Shown here one piece after another: positions 1 to 9,146 of a stretch of DNA of 64,000 nucleotides; the first letter of the stretch is position 1, and every line of letters begins with the position of its first letter. The notes under the pieces are model-generated. The model had not been told where the DNA came from. It saw only the letters and a program-made list of their open reading frames with translations, and did not search any database. The stretch is from the NCBI RefSeq assembly GCF_003026105.1, contig NZ_PYNW01000002.1, forward strand, positions 310,001-374,000, in the 5' to 3' direction. The position numbers and the translations under genes were made by a program. Source of the DNA: Photobacterium sp. GB-56. Lineage in GTDB: Bacteria; Pseudomonadota; Gammaproteobacteria; Enterobacterales; Vibrionaceae.

Positions 1-1205
1 CCAATGTTCATGATGGCAATGGCACCTGTTGCATCAATACCTGAATCAGCTAGTGATTGTGTGTTTACATCACTAGGAAGAGGTTGATATTCATTACCAC
101 TGTTTTTAACAATGATCTTTTCATACGGGCGTTCATCAATCATTTCACCGAAACGACTTTCAGGGGCTTGATGACGCCATGTCGACTTCATATCCCACAG
201 TGAGCCATCACTTAATTGAGCATTAGGCCAACGCGCTGACATCACCATTTTATCGTCAATAAACAGTTGCCAAATATCTTGATTGATTTGCGTTTTGTAA
301 ATATTACCGTCGTGTTGTTGCCATGGTGTCGTAATATCTATGGTGCCATCAAAGACGCTGTTATTTCCTCTGATCACTATGGGTGCTTCGCTGATCCCGT
401 TAGCCTTATCAATGACTTCTGCTGTTTTATAACGACCTTCTGCCAGTTCAATAATGCTGCCTGCTTTAGCTTGAGATAAAGCTTTCTTTAGGGTTTTGTA
501 AGGCTTAGTGAATGAGCCGTTATTATTATCGTTGCCATTAGGGCTAACAAAAATAGCTTGTGTTGCAGGGCAGCTATCGTAGTTTTCGGCGATAGTGCCG
601 TCAGGGCAAGTAACTTCTGTTGGTGGTTTAGTAGGACATTCTGCAATCGTTGGTGCGGTAGAGCCGTCAGGGCACTCAATCGGTTCTAGGGGCGTATCTG
701 GGCAACTTGTTTCATTCCAAAACCATGATGATGACTTAGGTGTTTCCCATAATCCAGGACCATTTTTAGCTTCAAAGCATTGAGACTGGTAGCTAACAAT
801 ATCACCGTTATTAACTTTTGTTTCTCCCGCAATCCATAACGTGATATCAGATACCGGAGGTGTTGTTTCATCGACACAGATATTATCAACCAATATTTGA
901 CCATTTGGACAGACCACAGGTTCAACAATATCGACACAAATGTCATCGATTAACTCTTGATTATCCTTGCATGTTGGAGGGGGAGAACCACCGCATTCGG
1001 TCGGTTGCCAAAACCAATTAGACGATGGTGAAGGTGTTTCCCATGAGCCTGGATTATTTTGTGCGATATAACATTGTTCATTGTATATAACGGTATCGCC
1101 ATTAACGACCTTGGTTTTACCATTAACCCACTCGATTGAGTTTGCCTGAGCATTAAAGCTAAATAGAGGTAATAAGAAGGGAAGATATTTAATTCTTTTG
1201 TTCAT
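1..1205 (-). CDS. Secreted beta-helix protein with two CBM5/12-like modules (3' end outside window)
   Basis: The reading frame runs off the left edge, so only about the first 400 codons are present. The ATG at 1205 is preceded by AAGGA at a 6-base spacing and opens a signal peptide (MNKRIKYLPFLLPLFSFNAQA). Two similar modules follow at about residues 23-75 and 125-175. Each has a GDxVxY turn, an aromatic-Ala pair and a closing WxTP...WFW block, resembling CBM5/12 chitin-binding modules. A Cys/Pro-rich linker leads to the motif FVSPNGNDNNNGS at about residue 235, typical of the N-terminus of right-handed parallel beta-helix proteins such as polysaccharide lyase family 6. The polysaccharide is unknown because the catalytic part lies outside the window. 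A chitin- or alginate-associated surface enzyme is an inference. Confidence 0.75.
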   Translation of the reverse strand, partial: MNKRIKYLPFLLPLFSFNAQANSIEWVNGKTKVVNGDTVIYNEQCYIAQNNPGSWETPSPSSNWFWQPTECGGSPPPTCKDNQELIDDICVDIVEPVVCPNGQILVDNICVDETTPPVSDITLWIAGETKVNNGDIVSYQSQCFEAKNGPGLWETPKSSSWFWNETSCPDTPLEPIECPDGSTAPTIAECPTKPPTEVTCPDGTIAENYDSCPATQAIFVSPNGNDNNNGSFTKPYKTLKKALSQAKAGSIIELAEGRYKTAEVIDKANGISEAPIVIRGNNSVFDGTIDITTPWQQHDGNIYKTQINQDIWQLFIDDKMVMSARWPNAQLSDGSLWDMKSTWRHQAPESRFGEMIDERPYEKIIVKNSGNEYQPLPSDVNTQSLADSGIDATGAIAIMNI

Positions 1206-1562
1206 ATGCATTCCTTGGCTAAAAGCGTTGCTGATCATTAATAGTTGTTATTTTTTTGTTAAAGATTAGCGTGAGGAAGGCAAGTAAGCATAACTTCGGT
1301 AAATTTAGTAGAGGTATTGTGATAGCCGAAATACTTCACTATAGATACACGGTATATTACATTTGTCGATTTGATGTTGGTTCAATTATTTAGTAGTACT
1401 AGAAGCTCACTTTCACTCACCAAATCGAACGATTTCTTAGTAAATATAAGAGCGATTTGAAGAGAATAAGAATAAATTGATTTCGATGCTTGTTAAAAAT
1501 TCAAAGCAAGTGATAATGCGATAAATTGAAAGTTTGTTTTGTAATTAATTTATGTAGGTGCA
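1206..1562. other. Divergent intergenic region
   Basis: About 357 AT-rich bases separate the leftward beta-helix gene from the rightward RIO kinase gene. It must hold both promoters. I see no hairpin, RNA gene or clear operator in it. Confidence 0.6.
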
Positions 1563-2420
1563 ATGAAGATACCCCCACGATTACAACCTCTTGTAGAGGA
1601 TGGCCTTATTGATGATGTTTTATCACAATTAATGAGTGGCAAAGAAGCTTCCGTATATGTTGTTCGCAGTGGTGGAAAAATCTGTTGCGCTAAAGTTTAC
1701 AAAGAAATAGATCAACGTAGTTTTAAAAAAGCCGTCTCATATCGAGAGGGGCGAAAGGTGCGCAATAGTCGTCGTGCTCGAGCGATGGAAAAAGGCTCTA
1801 AGTTTGGCCGTGATGAACAAGAAAAAGTGTGGCAGCAAGCTGAGGTTGATGCGTTGTCGTTGTTAGCCAAAGCTGATATACGAGCGCCTGTGCCTTATGG
1901 CTGTTTTGATGGCGTATTATTGATGGAGTTGATCACCGATGCAGATGGTAATGTTGCACCTCGACTCAACGATATCACGCTAACTAAAGATCAGGCATTA
2001 CACCACCATGAGCTAATGATTAACTATGTTAAACGTATGCTATGCATCGGCCTTATTCATGGCGATCTATCAGAGTTTAATGTGTTAGTGGATGCTAATG
2101 GCCCTGTTATTATTGATTTACCGCAAGCAGTAGATGCCTCAGCCAATAATAATGCCAAATGGATGCTTGAGCGTGATGTTAAAAATATGGCTAACTATTA
2201 TGGTCAATATGTACCTGAGTTGCTTAATACACAATACGCAAAAGAAATGTGGGCATTATTTGAAGCTGGAACATTAAAGCCAGAGACTGAACTAACCGGT
2301 ATTTATGTTGAAACTGATGCCGACGCAGATATTGATAGCGTGATGGCGGAAATAAATGCTGTGATGGAAGAAGCTGCACTTCGTCGTGCTCGCATCGCAG
2401 AACACGAAGAAATAGACTAA
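1563..2420 (+). CDS. RIO-family serine/threonine kinase
   Basis: A 285-residue cytoplasmic protein of the RIO1/RIO2 atypical kinase family. The phosphate-binding segment (SGKEASVYVV, residues 25-34) lacks the usual glycine-rich loop, as expected for RIO kinases. Lys44 in CAKVYK is the probable ATP lysine. HGDLSEFN (167-174) holds the catalytic Asp168, and IIDLPQAVD holds the metal-binding Asp185. Archaeal and eukaryotic members act in ribosome maturation; the bacterial role is poorly defined. A SpoU-type RNA methyltransferase follows 116 bases downstream, but a terminator-like hairpin lies between, so they may not be co-transcribed. AGG sits shortly before the ATG. Confidence 0.9.
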   Translation: MKIPPRLQPLVEDGLIDDVLSQLMSGKEASVYVVRSGGKICCAKVYKEIDQRSFKKAVSYREGRKVRNSRRARAMEKGSKFGRDEQEKVWQQAEVDALSLLAKADIRAPVPYGCFDGVLLMELITDADGNVAPRLNDITLTKDQALHHHELMINYVKRMLCIGLIHGDLSEFNVLVDANGPVIIDLPQAVDASANNNAKWMLERDVKNMANYYGQYVPELLNTQYAKEMWALFEAGTLKPETELTGIYVETDADADIDSVMAEINAVMEEAALRRARIAEHEEID

Positions 2421-2470
2421 CTCCTCATTAATTCCGTTGATTGTTGAGCACAACGATCAATATCGTCATT

Positions 2471-2511
2471 ATTAGAGCTTTGGTAAAATAAAGCTCTAAT
2501 CTTCGTTTTTA
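2471..2511 (+). terminator. Intrinsic terminator after the RIO kinase gene
   Basis: A 10-bp inverted repeat (ATTAGAGCTT at 2471-2480 with AAGCTCTAAT at 2491-2500) is followed by a T run at 2506-2510. Confidence 0.7.
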
Positions 2512-2536
2512 TTACAATGAAAAGGTACATCTAGCA

Positions 2537-3049
2537 ATGAAAGAGGCGTCAGTCATTATTGGGTTAACTAACCCTAAAAGCCCTACAAATGTTGGAGCAG
2601 TACTAAGAGCTGCAGGGTGTTATCAGGCGGATGCGGTTTTATATACAGGAACCCGATATGATAAAGCGGCAAAGTTTCAAACTGACACGAAACAAATGCA
2701 ACAGACAATTCCTTTGACTGGGGTAGCATCAATGATTGATGATCTACCCGTAGATATGAAGATTGTGTGTGTCGATTTTGCAGAAGGCGCAACATTACTT
2801 CCTCATTTTACGCATCCAGAAAAAGCGATTTACATCTTTGGCCCTGAAGATGGTTCAATCGCACAAGATGTTGCAGACAAAGCCGATCATGTTGTTTATG
2901 TTCCTACTGTCGGGTGCATGAATTTAGCTGCCTCCGTCAATGTTGTGTTATATGATCGCCTAGCAAAGCAGGAGAATATTGTTCAAAGTGATGAACATAT
3001 TCGCCAAAATAGAGATAATAAAAATAATCTGCGTGTAACGGCTAAATAA
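2537..3049 (+). CDS. TrmH/SpoU-family RNA 2'-O-methyltransferase
   Basis: A 170-residue SPOUT-class methyltransferase. The family motifs are visible: NPKSPTNVGAVLRAAG (residues 12-27, motif 1), FGPEDGSI near 101 (motif 2) and VPTVGCMNLAASVNVVLYD near 122-141 (motif 3, the knotted SAM-binding loop). The protein is little more than the catalytic domain, the size of TrmL-like enzymes. Whether it modifies tRNA or rRNA cannot be read from the sequence. The N-terminal MKEASVIIGLTNP fits a start at the first strand of the SPOUT fold. Confidence 0.9.
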   Translation: MKEASVIIGLTNPKSPTNVGAVLRAAGCYQADAVLYTGTRYDKAAKFQTDTKQMQQTIPLTGVASMIDDLPVDMKIVCVDFAEGATLLPHFTHPEKAIYIFGPEDGSIAQDVADKADHVVYVPTVGCMNLAASVNVVLYDRLAKQENIVQSDEHIRQNRDNKNNLRVTAK

Positions 3050-3212
3050 CGTATAGCAAAAATAAAAACTTAATGGTACGCCCTATCTTAAGGGCTATCA
3101 TTTAGCTTCTAGAGATTAACTATCACTTAACCCTCCCTTAAAAATATTTATATTTCTAACTATTAGTCTGCAGCGTATGCTTTTTAAAATTCTTATATGA
3201 AAAGAAAAAAGC

Positions 3213-3533
3213 ATGAATATTTGTATAGATAACAATCGACATTTACGTAAGTTTTTCCATCAACATGCCTGTTACGAAGAAGCAATCATGTGTGACCTTC
3301 GTGAACGATTACCGCTCTTATTAACGTTACATAATGGTAAAATTAAATCGGTACCTCATGCTTTTTCTTCTAAATTGAGAGTCTTAGAATATAAGATTAT
3401 TGTGAAACCTGATGTTGCATTTAGGGTTGCGTTTACAGTGAAAGATGAAGTACTGACAGTGATTTTTATTAGTGAAGTACTCATAAAAGCACATTTTTGT
3501 AAATTGATAGCGAAAACAGATTTACTTGATTAA
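3213..3533 (+). CDS. Small unknown protein, first of a tandem pair
   Basis: 106 residues, basic and soluble, no membrane segment or signal peptide. The middle (NGKIKSVPHAFSSKLRVLEYKI followed by FRVAFTVKDEVLTVIF) loosely resembles the beta-sheet pattern of Gp49/HigB-type RelE-fold proteins (hnG..vPh.fs.kL..LeyK...FRv.f.....i..i). This is a weak visual similarity only. The next gene starts 10 bases after this stop and reuses its last bases for a ribosome-binding site, so the two are probably co-translated. Function unknown; a toxin-antitoxin pair is one possibility. Confidence 0.6.
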   Translation: MNICIDNNRHLRKFFHQHACYEEAIMCDLRERLPLLLTLHNGKIKSVPHAFSSKLRVLEYKIIVKPDVAFRVAFTVKDEVLTVIFISEVLIKAHFCKLIAKTDLLD

Positions 3534-3543
3534 GAGGTTGCTA

Positions 3544-3873
3544 ATGTCAAAGTTACATATTTCTCAGGTTGAATCCGGTTGTGAACGTTTTTTAAAGTCG
3601 ATGCAGGTTGGTGATGCATTTGAAGTACTGACTTTTAAAAAAGATCGTGGTTTTAAAGTATTGAAACAGTCATCAACAGATTATGTGTTTAAGCAGTTTG
3701 GCTACATTGAGCAGAATATTGTATCTGAGTCTAGTGCGTTGAAAAAACACATTAAAAAAGCTATTAAAATAGAGTTTCCGAGAAGTAATATTGCATGGAT
3801 TGAGCATTTCCATGGGGTAAAGTCGATTGATGAATTAAGTAAAAACCAGCAAACACAATATCATTTATTTTAA
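3544..3873 (+). CDS. Small unknown protein, second of a tandem pair
   Basis: 109 residues starting at the ATG at 3544, preceded by AAGAGG with a 6-base spacer. That ribosome-binding site overlaps the stop codon of the preceding gene, which argues against the earlier TTG in the same frame. The protein is basic and mixed alpha/beta (GCERFLKSMQVGDAFEVLTFKKDRGF at the start, a Lys-rich helix SALKKHIKKAIKIEF in the middle). I see no helix-turn-helix or known domain. Its position suggests it works with the upstream protein. Confidence 0.6.
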   Translation: MSKLHISQVESGCERFLKSMQVGDAFEVLTFKKDRGFKVLKQSSTDYVFKQFGYIEQNIVSESSALKKHIKKAIKIEFPRSNIAWIEHFHGVKSIDELSKNQQTQYHLF

Positions 3874-4008
3874 TCATAATGTGGTTTTTATTAATGGTGT
3901 AACAAAACATCTCAGCAGTAGAAAAATTGCATTTGAGTATAAATTTTCTGATTTGCTCTCAACCCCAACAGGCGATATAAATCTTTTTTTATCTCGATTG
4001 GAACGAAT

Positions 4009-4617
4009 ATGAATTACGACAAACTTATTGATGCTTTATTCACGCAAGGTTGGTTTGTCTGGGATGACTTTTTAGCTCAGGATGAGGTTAAAGCACTTAA
4101 AGCTTGCATTCCCGATGATTGGAGCCAAGCGGGAATTGGCCGAAAAGATGAATATACCACCCAAAAATCTATTCGAAGCGATAAAATTCAATGGCTCTCG
4201 GCTGAGATGGGAGAGCCTGTTGCCAATTTTTTAAAACAAATGAATGAAATTCGCCTAGAGGTGAATCGTCACTTTTTTCTTGGCTTATTTGAATATGAAG
4301 CACATTTTGCCAAATATGAGCACGGTGATTTCTATCAAAAGCATTTAGATTGTTTTCGTGGTCAAGAAAATCGTAAATTAACAACGGTATTTTACCTTAA
4401 TGATGATTGGCTACCCGAACACGGTGGTCGTTTAAAAATGTATGATTTAGATGATAATGAATTAGCAACATTAGACCCAAAAGCGGGGCGTTTAGTTGTA
4501 TTCTTATCTGAATTCTTCCCTCATGAAGTGTTGCCAGCAACACAACGTCGTTTTAGTATCGCTGGTTGGTTCCGAACTAATGGGGTTACAGGTAATCAAT
4601 TAGATATCTCTCGTTAA
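4009..4617 (+). CDS. 2OG-Fe(II) oxygenase (SM-20/prolyl-4-hydroxylase-like)
   Basis: A 202-residue 2-oxoglutarate/iron-dependent dioxygenase. The facial triad is visible: His112 and Asp114 in QKHLDCF, and distal His172 in FPHEVLP. Arg180 or Arg181 nine residues later would bind the 2OG carboxylate. The jelly-roll core includes TVFYLNDDW and GGRLKMYD. The length matches the bacterial SM-20-related family. The hydroxylated substrate, protein or small molecule, is not known. It appears to be a single-gene unit ending in the hairpin at 4626. Confidence 0.88.
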   Translation: MNYDKLIDALFTQGWFVWDDFLAQDEVKALKACIPDDWSQAGIGRKDEYTTQKSIRSDKIQWLSAEMGEPVANFLKQMNEIRLEVNRHFFLGLFEYEAHFAKYEHGDFYQKHLDCFRGQENRKLTTVFYLNDDWLPEHGGRLKMYDLDDNELATLDPKAGRLVVFLSEFFPHEVLPATQRRFSIAGWFRTNGVTGNQLDISR

Positions 4618-4625
4618 TTAATGAT

Positions 4626-4659
4626 AAAAAAGGAGCTTTTTGCTCCTTTTTATCTTTTT
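4626..4659 (+). terminator. Intrinsic terminator after the 2OG oxygenase gene
   Basis: AAAAAGGAGC and GCTCCTTTTT form a tight stem with a short T loop, followed by a further T-rich stretch. Confidence 0.8.
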
Positions 4660-5013
4660 AATATGTAATATATTTGAATTAAATATTAAATTAAACACGA
4701 TGCTATTAATATTGATTATATCAATTATTGAAAATAGTAAGATATTTCAATCAGTAAGATAGTATTTCTTATATGATAAAAGCCTTAAAGGCTAAAGTTT
4801 TATAGAATAAGTTTCATATATTTATTTTCAAAATGCAATAAAACATAGAATTATTGCTTAAAAGCTAATACGTAATCTGATTTAAATCAAAATAGGCATG
4901 ACAAATCTAGGCATCTATGTCTAGAAACTTTTTTTCAATTAAATGATACTGTATATTCAAATCATAAACTTTATAAATAAATCAAATTCAGAACAGCTAG
5001 GTTAGAGCATTTA
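4660..5013. other. AT-rich intergenic region upstream of the GGDEF-EAL gene
   Basis: About 350 very AT-rich bases that should contain the promoter of the c-di-GMP gene. I find no convincing hairpin, ORF or operator. Confidence 0.5.
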
Positions 5014-7974
5014 ATGGTTACTGAACTAAAAGCTTTAAAACGAAACCAATATGGTAAAGATTTTATCTGTAAAACCATGCAATCGGTATATGATAAATTA
5101 AAGCCAGATCATTTTTATATAGCCTATTTTAATAAAACTGGTACAAAAGCAACGTCATTAGCTTATTACGTCAATGGTAACAAAAAAGTCAGTAATATTA
5201 GCTATATGCTAGATGATATACCTTGTCGTAAAGTGTTAGAAAGCGGTGCAATATACTTGCTGAGCTCGCAAGCGTATCTTGTTTATCCTAAAGATAAATT
5301 ACTGGTTGAGTATGGTTTTGAAGCATATTTAGGTATTCCTATTTTTTCAAAATATGATGATGTGATAGGTATCCTCGTTTGCTTGTTTGAACAACCCACT
5401 ACTTTAACACCTTTACAATTTAATTGGTGTGAGGGTATTGGTCAACAATTAGGTTCAGAGCTTCATTACTTAGCATTACTAGCTGAGCAAAAGCTGTTGT
5501 TAAGTGAGATGGAGTCATCTCAACGTGTTGCTAAGTTGGGTAATTGGCAATGGGATGTACAGACAAACACATTTACTTGGAGTCAAGAAGTATACCATAT
5601 TTATGAAGTCGATAAGCAGCTAACGCCAAATTTGAAATTAGTTCAGGAATACATCCATCCTGAAGATAGAGATCGTGTTATTCATTTTATGAATAATATA
5701 ATAATATCATCACATTCAAGCTATAATATTATATATCGTTTATTATTGCCGAGTGGGAAAATTAAATATGTTAGAAATGAATCGAATATATTTAAAGATG
5801 ATAATGGAAATACAAACCTAGTACGTGGCATTGTTCAAGATATAACTGAGTTTTATCATTTATCATCAGAGCTCTCTATAACATCAAATAAATTACATGT
5901 TACTTATAATGCAATTATAGAAGGTGTATGGGAGTATGATTTTTCAAATAATCAGACAATAACATCACCTAAAATATGGGAGCTTTTGCAAGTTGAAAGT
6001 GGTAAAGTTAATTCGCTTCATGATTGGATATCAATCATTCATAAAGATGAGCGAAGAGCTGCAATTAATGCTTTCAAAAAAATTAAAAAAAATAAGTGTC
6101 AGTTATTTAGTTTTGAATTTAGAACAAATCCTTCTTCAGTTAATAATGATAGCAATTTAACTGATCGTTGGTTTAAGTGTGAAGGTCGTGTTGTTGAAGT
6201 TGATGCTTTTGGTAAAAATGAAAAAATAGCTGGTGTGTTAACTGATATCACAGAATCAATATCAACTGTTCAGCAATTGAATTTAGCAAAAACTGTCTTT
6301 GATAATACTTCAGAGTGTATTGTTATTACTGATCACTGCAATAATATTGTTACGGTAAATAAGTCATTTGAGCAAGTGACAGGATATAAAAAAGAGGATG
6401 TGATCGGAAAAAATCCAAGCATATTAGCGTCTGGCATGCATGATAAACGGTTCTATGAAAACATGTGGCATAGTGTGGAAACGACAGGCCAATGGAAAGG
6501 ACTGCTCTATAATCGCCGGGAAAATGGTCATGTTTATCCTGAAGAAATGACAATAAATAAAATTGAAGATGATAATCATGAAGTCGTTAACTATCTTGGT
6601 GTTTTTCATGACGTTAGCGTACGCCAACAAACAGAAAAAAAATTACGTTTTTATGCGAATAATGATGCGCTAACCACACTTATGAATCGCCGTTGTTTTA
6701 GTGAAATGGTAGAAAAAGAACTCGTATTTGTTAAAGACAACAAAGCAGACGATCGTTGTTATCAGGCGTTTTCCATTCTATTTATTGATCTTGATGACTT
6801 TAAAGCAATCAATGATTTATACGGTCACGCTGTAGGTGACAAACTTCTAAAATATATTGCTGAAACGTTATTAAAACATTGTAGTGATGACAGTTTAGTC
6901 TGTAGATATGGTGGTGATGAATTTGCTATTTTACTCAAAGGCTACTCATCTTCTGAAGCTAAAAAATATGCTGAAGATTTAATAGGCGTATTGCTTCAAC
7001 CTATTTATATCGACACTATTAAATTGGATATTACAATTAGTATTGGTATTTCTTCATATCCAGAAAGTGGTTTTACACATCTAGATTTATTAAAGAATGC
7101 TGATTATGCAATGTATGAACAAAAGCGTAATGGGTGCAATGGTATTTCTATTTATGATGGAAAATTACAAGCGGAATATATACGTCAATTAAGATTGAAA
7201 GATCGTCTAATTAAAGCTATTTCAGAATATAAAATACAAGTTTATTATCAGCCAATTATTGACATTGAAACAGGTAAAATATGTAAGTTTGAAGCTCTTA
7301 CGCGTTGGTTTGATGAAGAAGAAGGGTATATATCACCTGTTATTTTCGTTGAGATGGCAGAGAAATATGGCCTGATTGGTGATCTTGGGAAAATAGTTTT
7401 TGATAAAGCGTGTTGTGATCTTGCAGATATTCGTCAGCAGGGTTTTACTGATATTTGTATATCTATAAATCGTTCTGTTCGTGAGTTCTCAAGCTGTGAT
7501 CAAAAATATATCTACGATGTTATTGAACGATATAACTTACCGTTTGATAAAATCATGATTGAAATAACCGAATCTGCAGCATTAGATGAAGGTAATAATA
7601 TTTTGGAATTATTATCTGAATTTTCTCAAAAAGGGATATCTATTGCGATTGATGATTTTGGCACAGGTTATTCCTCAATGTCAGCTATTATCGCCAATAA
7701 ACCAAATGTCATTAAAATTGATAGAAGTTTCATTATTGATATAGAACATAGTGTTGAAAGCCAAATTTTAGTTTCTCTCGTGATGGATATGAGCCGAAAG
7801 CTAAACCTAGATGTTGTTGCTGAAGGTGTTGAATCTGAAGCTCAAGTGCGTATTTTATCTAAAATGGGCTGCCACTATATTCAAGGTTTCTATTTTAGCC
7901 CTGCCGTTGAAATCAAACAGGTAATGAGATTACTTGAACAGAATGCAGCTTGTACGATCCCTACAGATGTTTAA
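5014..7974 (+). CDS. GAF-PAS-PAS-PAS-GGDEF-EAL c-di-GMP protein
   Basis: 986 residues, no transmembrane segment, so probably a cytoplasmic sensor. Order: GAF-like domain at about 8-155; three PAS/PAC repeats ending near 280, 415 and 538 (closing motifs GIVQDITEF, GVLTDITES and GVFHDVSVR); GGDEF at about 545-715; EAL at about 720-975. The active-site loop reads YGGDEF (near 632) and is intact. No RxxD inhibitory site is visible just upstream. The EAL domain keeps FEALTRW, the Asn in SINRS, the Glu in IEITES, DDFGTGYSS, the Lys in IKIDRSF and AEGVES. Both cyclase and phosphodiesterase activities are therefore possible, and which dominates cannot be told. Confidence 0.93.
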   Translation: MVTELKALKRNQYGKDFICKTMQSVYDKLKPDHFYIAYFNKTGTKATSLAYYVNGNKKVSNISYMLDDIPCRKVLESGAIYLLSSQAYLVYPKDKLLVEYGFEAYLGIPIFSKYDDVIGILVCLFEQPTTLTPLQFNWCEGIGQQLGSELHYLALLAEQKLLLSEMESSQRVAKLGNWQWDVQTNTFTWSQEVYHIYEVDKQLTPNLKLVQEYIHPEDRDRVIHFMNNIIISSHSSYNIIYRLLLPSGKIKYVRNESNIFKDDNGNTNLVRGIVQDITEFYHLSSELSITSNKLHVTYNAIIEGVWEYDFSNNQTITSPKIWELLQVESGKVNSLHDWISIIHKDERRAAINAFKKIKKNKCQLFSFEFRTNPSSVNNDSNLTDRWFKCEGRVVEVDAFGKNEKIAGVLTDITESISTVQQLNLAKTVFDNTSECIVITDHCNNIVTVNKSFEQVTGYKKEDVIGKNPSILASGMHDKRFYENMWHSVETTGQWKGLLYNRRENGHVYPEEMTINKIEDDNHEVVNYLGVFHDVSVRQQTEKKLRFYANNDALTTLMNRRCFSEMVEKELVFVKDNKADDRCYQAFSILFIDLDDFKAINDLYGHAVGDKLLKYIAETLLKHCSDDSLVCRYGGDEFAILLKGYSSSEAKKYAEDLIGVLLQPIYIDTIKLDITISIGISSYPESGFTHLDLLKNADYAMYEQKRNGCNGISIYDGKLQAEYIRQLRLKDRLIKAISEYKIQVYYQPIIDIETGKICKFEALTRWFDEEEGYISPVIFVEMAEKYGLIGDLGKIVFDKACCDLADIRQQGFTDICISINRSVREFSSCDQKYIYDVIERYNLPFDKIMIEITESAALDEGNNILELLSEFSQKGISIAIDDFGTGYSSMSAIIANKPNVIKIDRSFIIDIEHSVESQILVSLVMDMSRKLNLDVVAEGVESEAQVRILSKMGCHYIQGFYFSPAVEIKQVMRLLEQNAACTIPTDV

Positions 7975-8043
7975 CTAACAAGCTACATGGATAATCATAG
8001 TCGTGCTATAAAGTAAGAATTATTCGTATTTTTCAGGTAGTAC

Positions 8044-8697
8044 ATGCAAACGATATTTTTTGATTTTGATGGCACACTCGTTGACTCTGAGCGCTTTCAT
8101 GCTGTGAATTGGAGTCAGTATTTAGCTAGCTATGGCGTTGAACTAAATTTTGAGACGTTCATGTCTCAGTACGCTGGCGTAACTTGGCCTCAGATCGCAG
8201 AGCACTTTATCTATCAATACAATATACCGCTAACGGAAACGGTAATGATTGAAGAGATGGAAGCATTAACAGAGAAGATGATCGTTGAAAAAGGCATACC
8301 ACCGATGCCTGGTGTGGATGAATTGCTCAAAACCTTATCGGGTAAAGTGCCGATGGCTGTCGTCACCGGAGCTCCAAAAGATTACGTGCAAGGTGTTTTA
8401 GCGCAACATGGCTGGTTAGCACTCTTTGAGCATGTATTCAGTGGATATGAAGTGGCAAATAATAAACCTGCGCCAGATGTATATTTACAGGCCTGTAAAA
8501 CAATGCGTGTGCTGCCTGAAAAGGCGGTTGCAGTAGAAGATAGCCGTACTGGATTAATGTCAGCACTGAGTGCTAATACCTATGCGGTTTTTGTAAATAG
8601 TCATAATATAGAATTAACTGCTCAGGCTCAGCATTCGTTTACATCAATGAAAGAGGCAACACCTGCGTTGTTATCATTGCTTAAGGTTAATGATTAA
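8044..8697 (+). CDS. HAD-family phosphatase (beta-phosphoglucomutase-like)
   Basis: 217 residues, haloacid dehalogenase superfamily subfamily IA. Motif I DFDGTLVDS carries nucleophile Asp7 and acid/base Asp9. Motif II is VVTGAP, the motif III lysine lies in NNKPAPD, and motif IV is VEDSRTG. A helical cap lies between motifs I and II. Such enzymes hydrolyse small sugar or nucleotide phosphates; the exact substrate cannot be assigned. The gene sits 69 bases after the GGDEF-EAL gene and could be read through from it. Confidence 0.88.
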   Translation: MQTIFFDFDGTLVDSERFHAVNWSQYLASYGVELNFETFMSQYAGVTWPQIAEHFIYQYNIPLTETVMIEEMEALTEKMIVEKGIPPMPGVDELLKTLSGKVPMAVVTGAPKDYVQGVLAQHGWLALFEHVFSGYEVANNKPAPDVYLQACKTMRVLPEKAVAVEDSRTGLMSALSANTYAVFVNSHNIELTAQAQHSFTSMKEATPALLSLLKVND

Positions 8698-8783
8698 ACA
8701 TATTGTTTAGCTTATTGGTCTAGGTTAGCTATTACCTAACGAGTTAAGTTAGAATATGTCAAATTTTAGATAGGCTGTTATAA

Positions 8784-9050
8784 ATGGAAAACGAAGATAT
8801 CATGACAGGCGATATGCTTGTTGAGACGGTTGAAAATCAACTTGCTGACGGTGAGCCGTTAGTTGTTAAAGAAACGCTAATGCGTCTTGTAATGACAGGT
8901 ACACCACGAGATGAAGCAATTCAAATGATAGCGTGCGCATTATCCATTGAAGTTTTTGATGTTATGAAAAATGATGGTAAATTTGATCTCAAGCGTTATA
9001 GCGAAAACTTAGCAGCGCTTCCTGATATGCCTTGGGAAGATGATATTTAA
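8784..9050 (+). CDS. Conserved-looking hypothetical acidic protein
   Basis: 88 residues, acidic, predicted mostly helical. It has a Glu/Asp-rich start and a C-terminal LPDMPWEDDI tail. The segment VVKETLMRLVMTGTPRDEAIQMIACAL looks like a small helical repeat found in uncharacterised gammaproteobacterial proteins. I cannot name the family with certainty. It lies alone between the HAD gene and a bidirectional terminator. Confidence 0.65.
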   Translation: MENEDIMTGDMLVETVENQLADGEPLVVKETLMRLVMTGTPRDEAIQMIACALSIEVFDVMKNDGKFDLKRYSENLAALPDMPWEDDI

Positions 9051-9057
9051 ATCATAA

Positions 9058-9112
9058 TAAAACCGCATAATATCTTGTTGCTATAAAAAAGATTATGCGG
9101 TTTATTTATTTC
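9058..9112. terminator. Bidirectional terminator between convergent genes
   Basis: A 12-bp inverted repeat (AAACCGCATAAT at 9060-9071, ATTATGCGGTTT at 9092-9103) lies between the rightward hypothetical gene and the leftward hydrolase gene. T-rich flanks follow on both strands. Confidence 0.75.
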
Positions 9113-9146
9113 AACCATTCATACCAGTATGAAACTCACATCGCTT

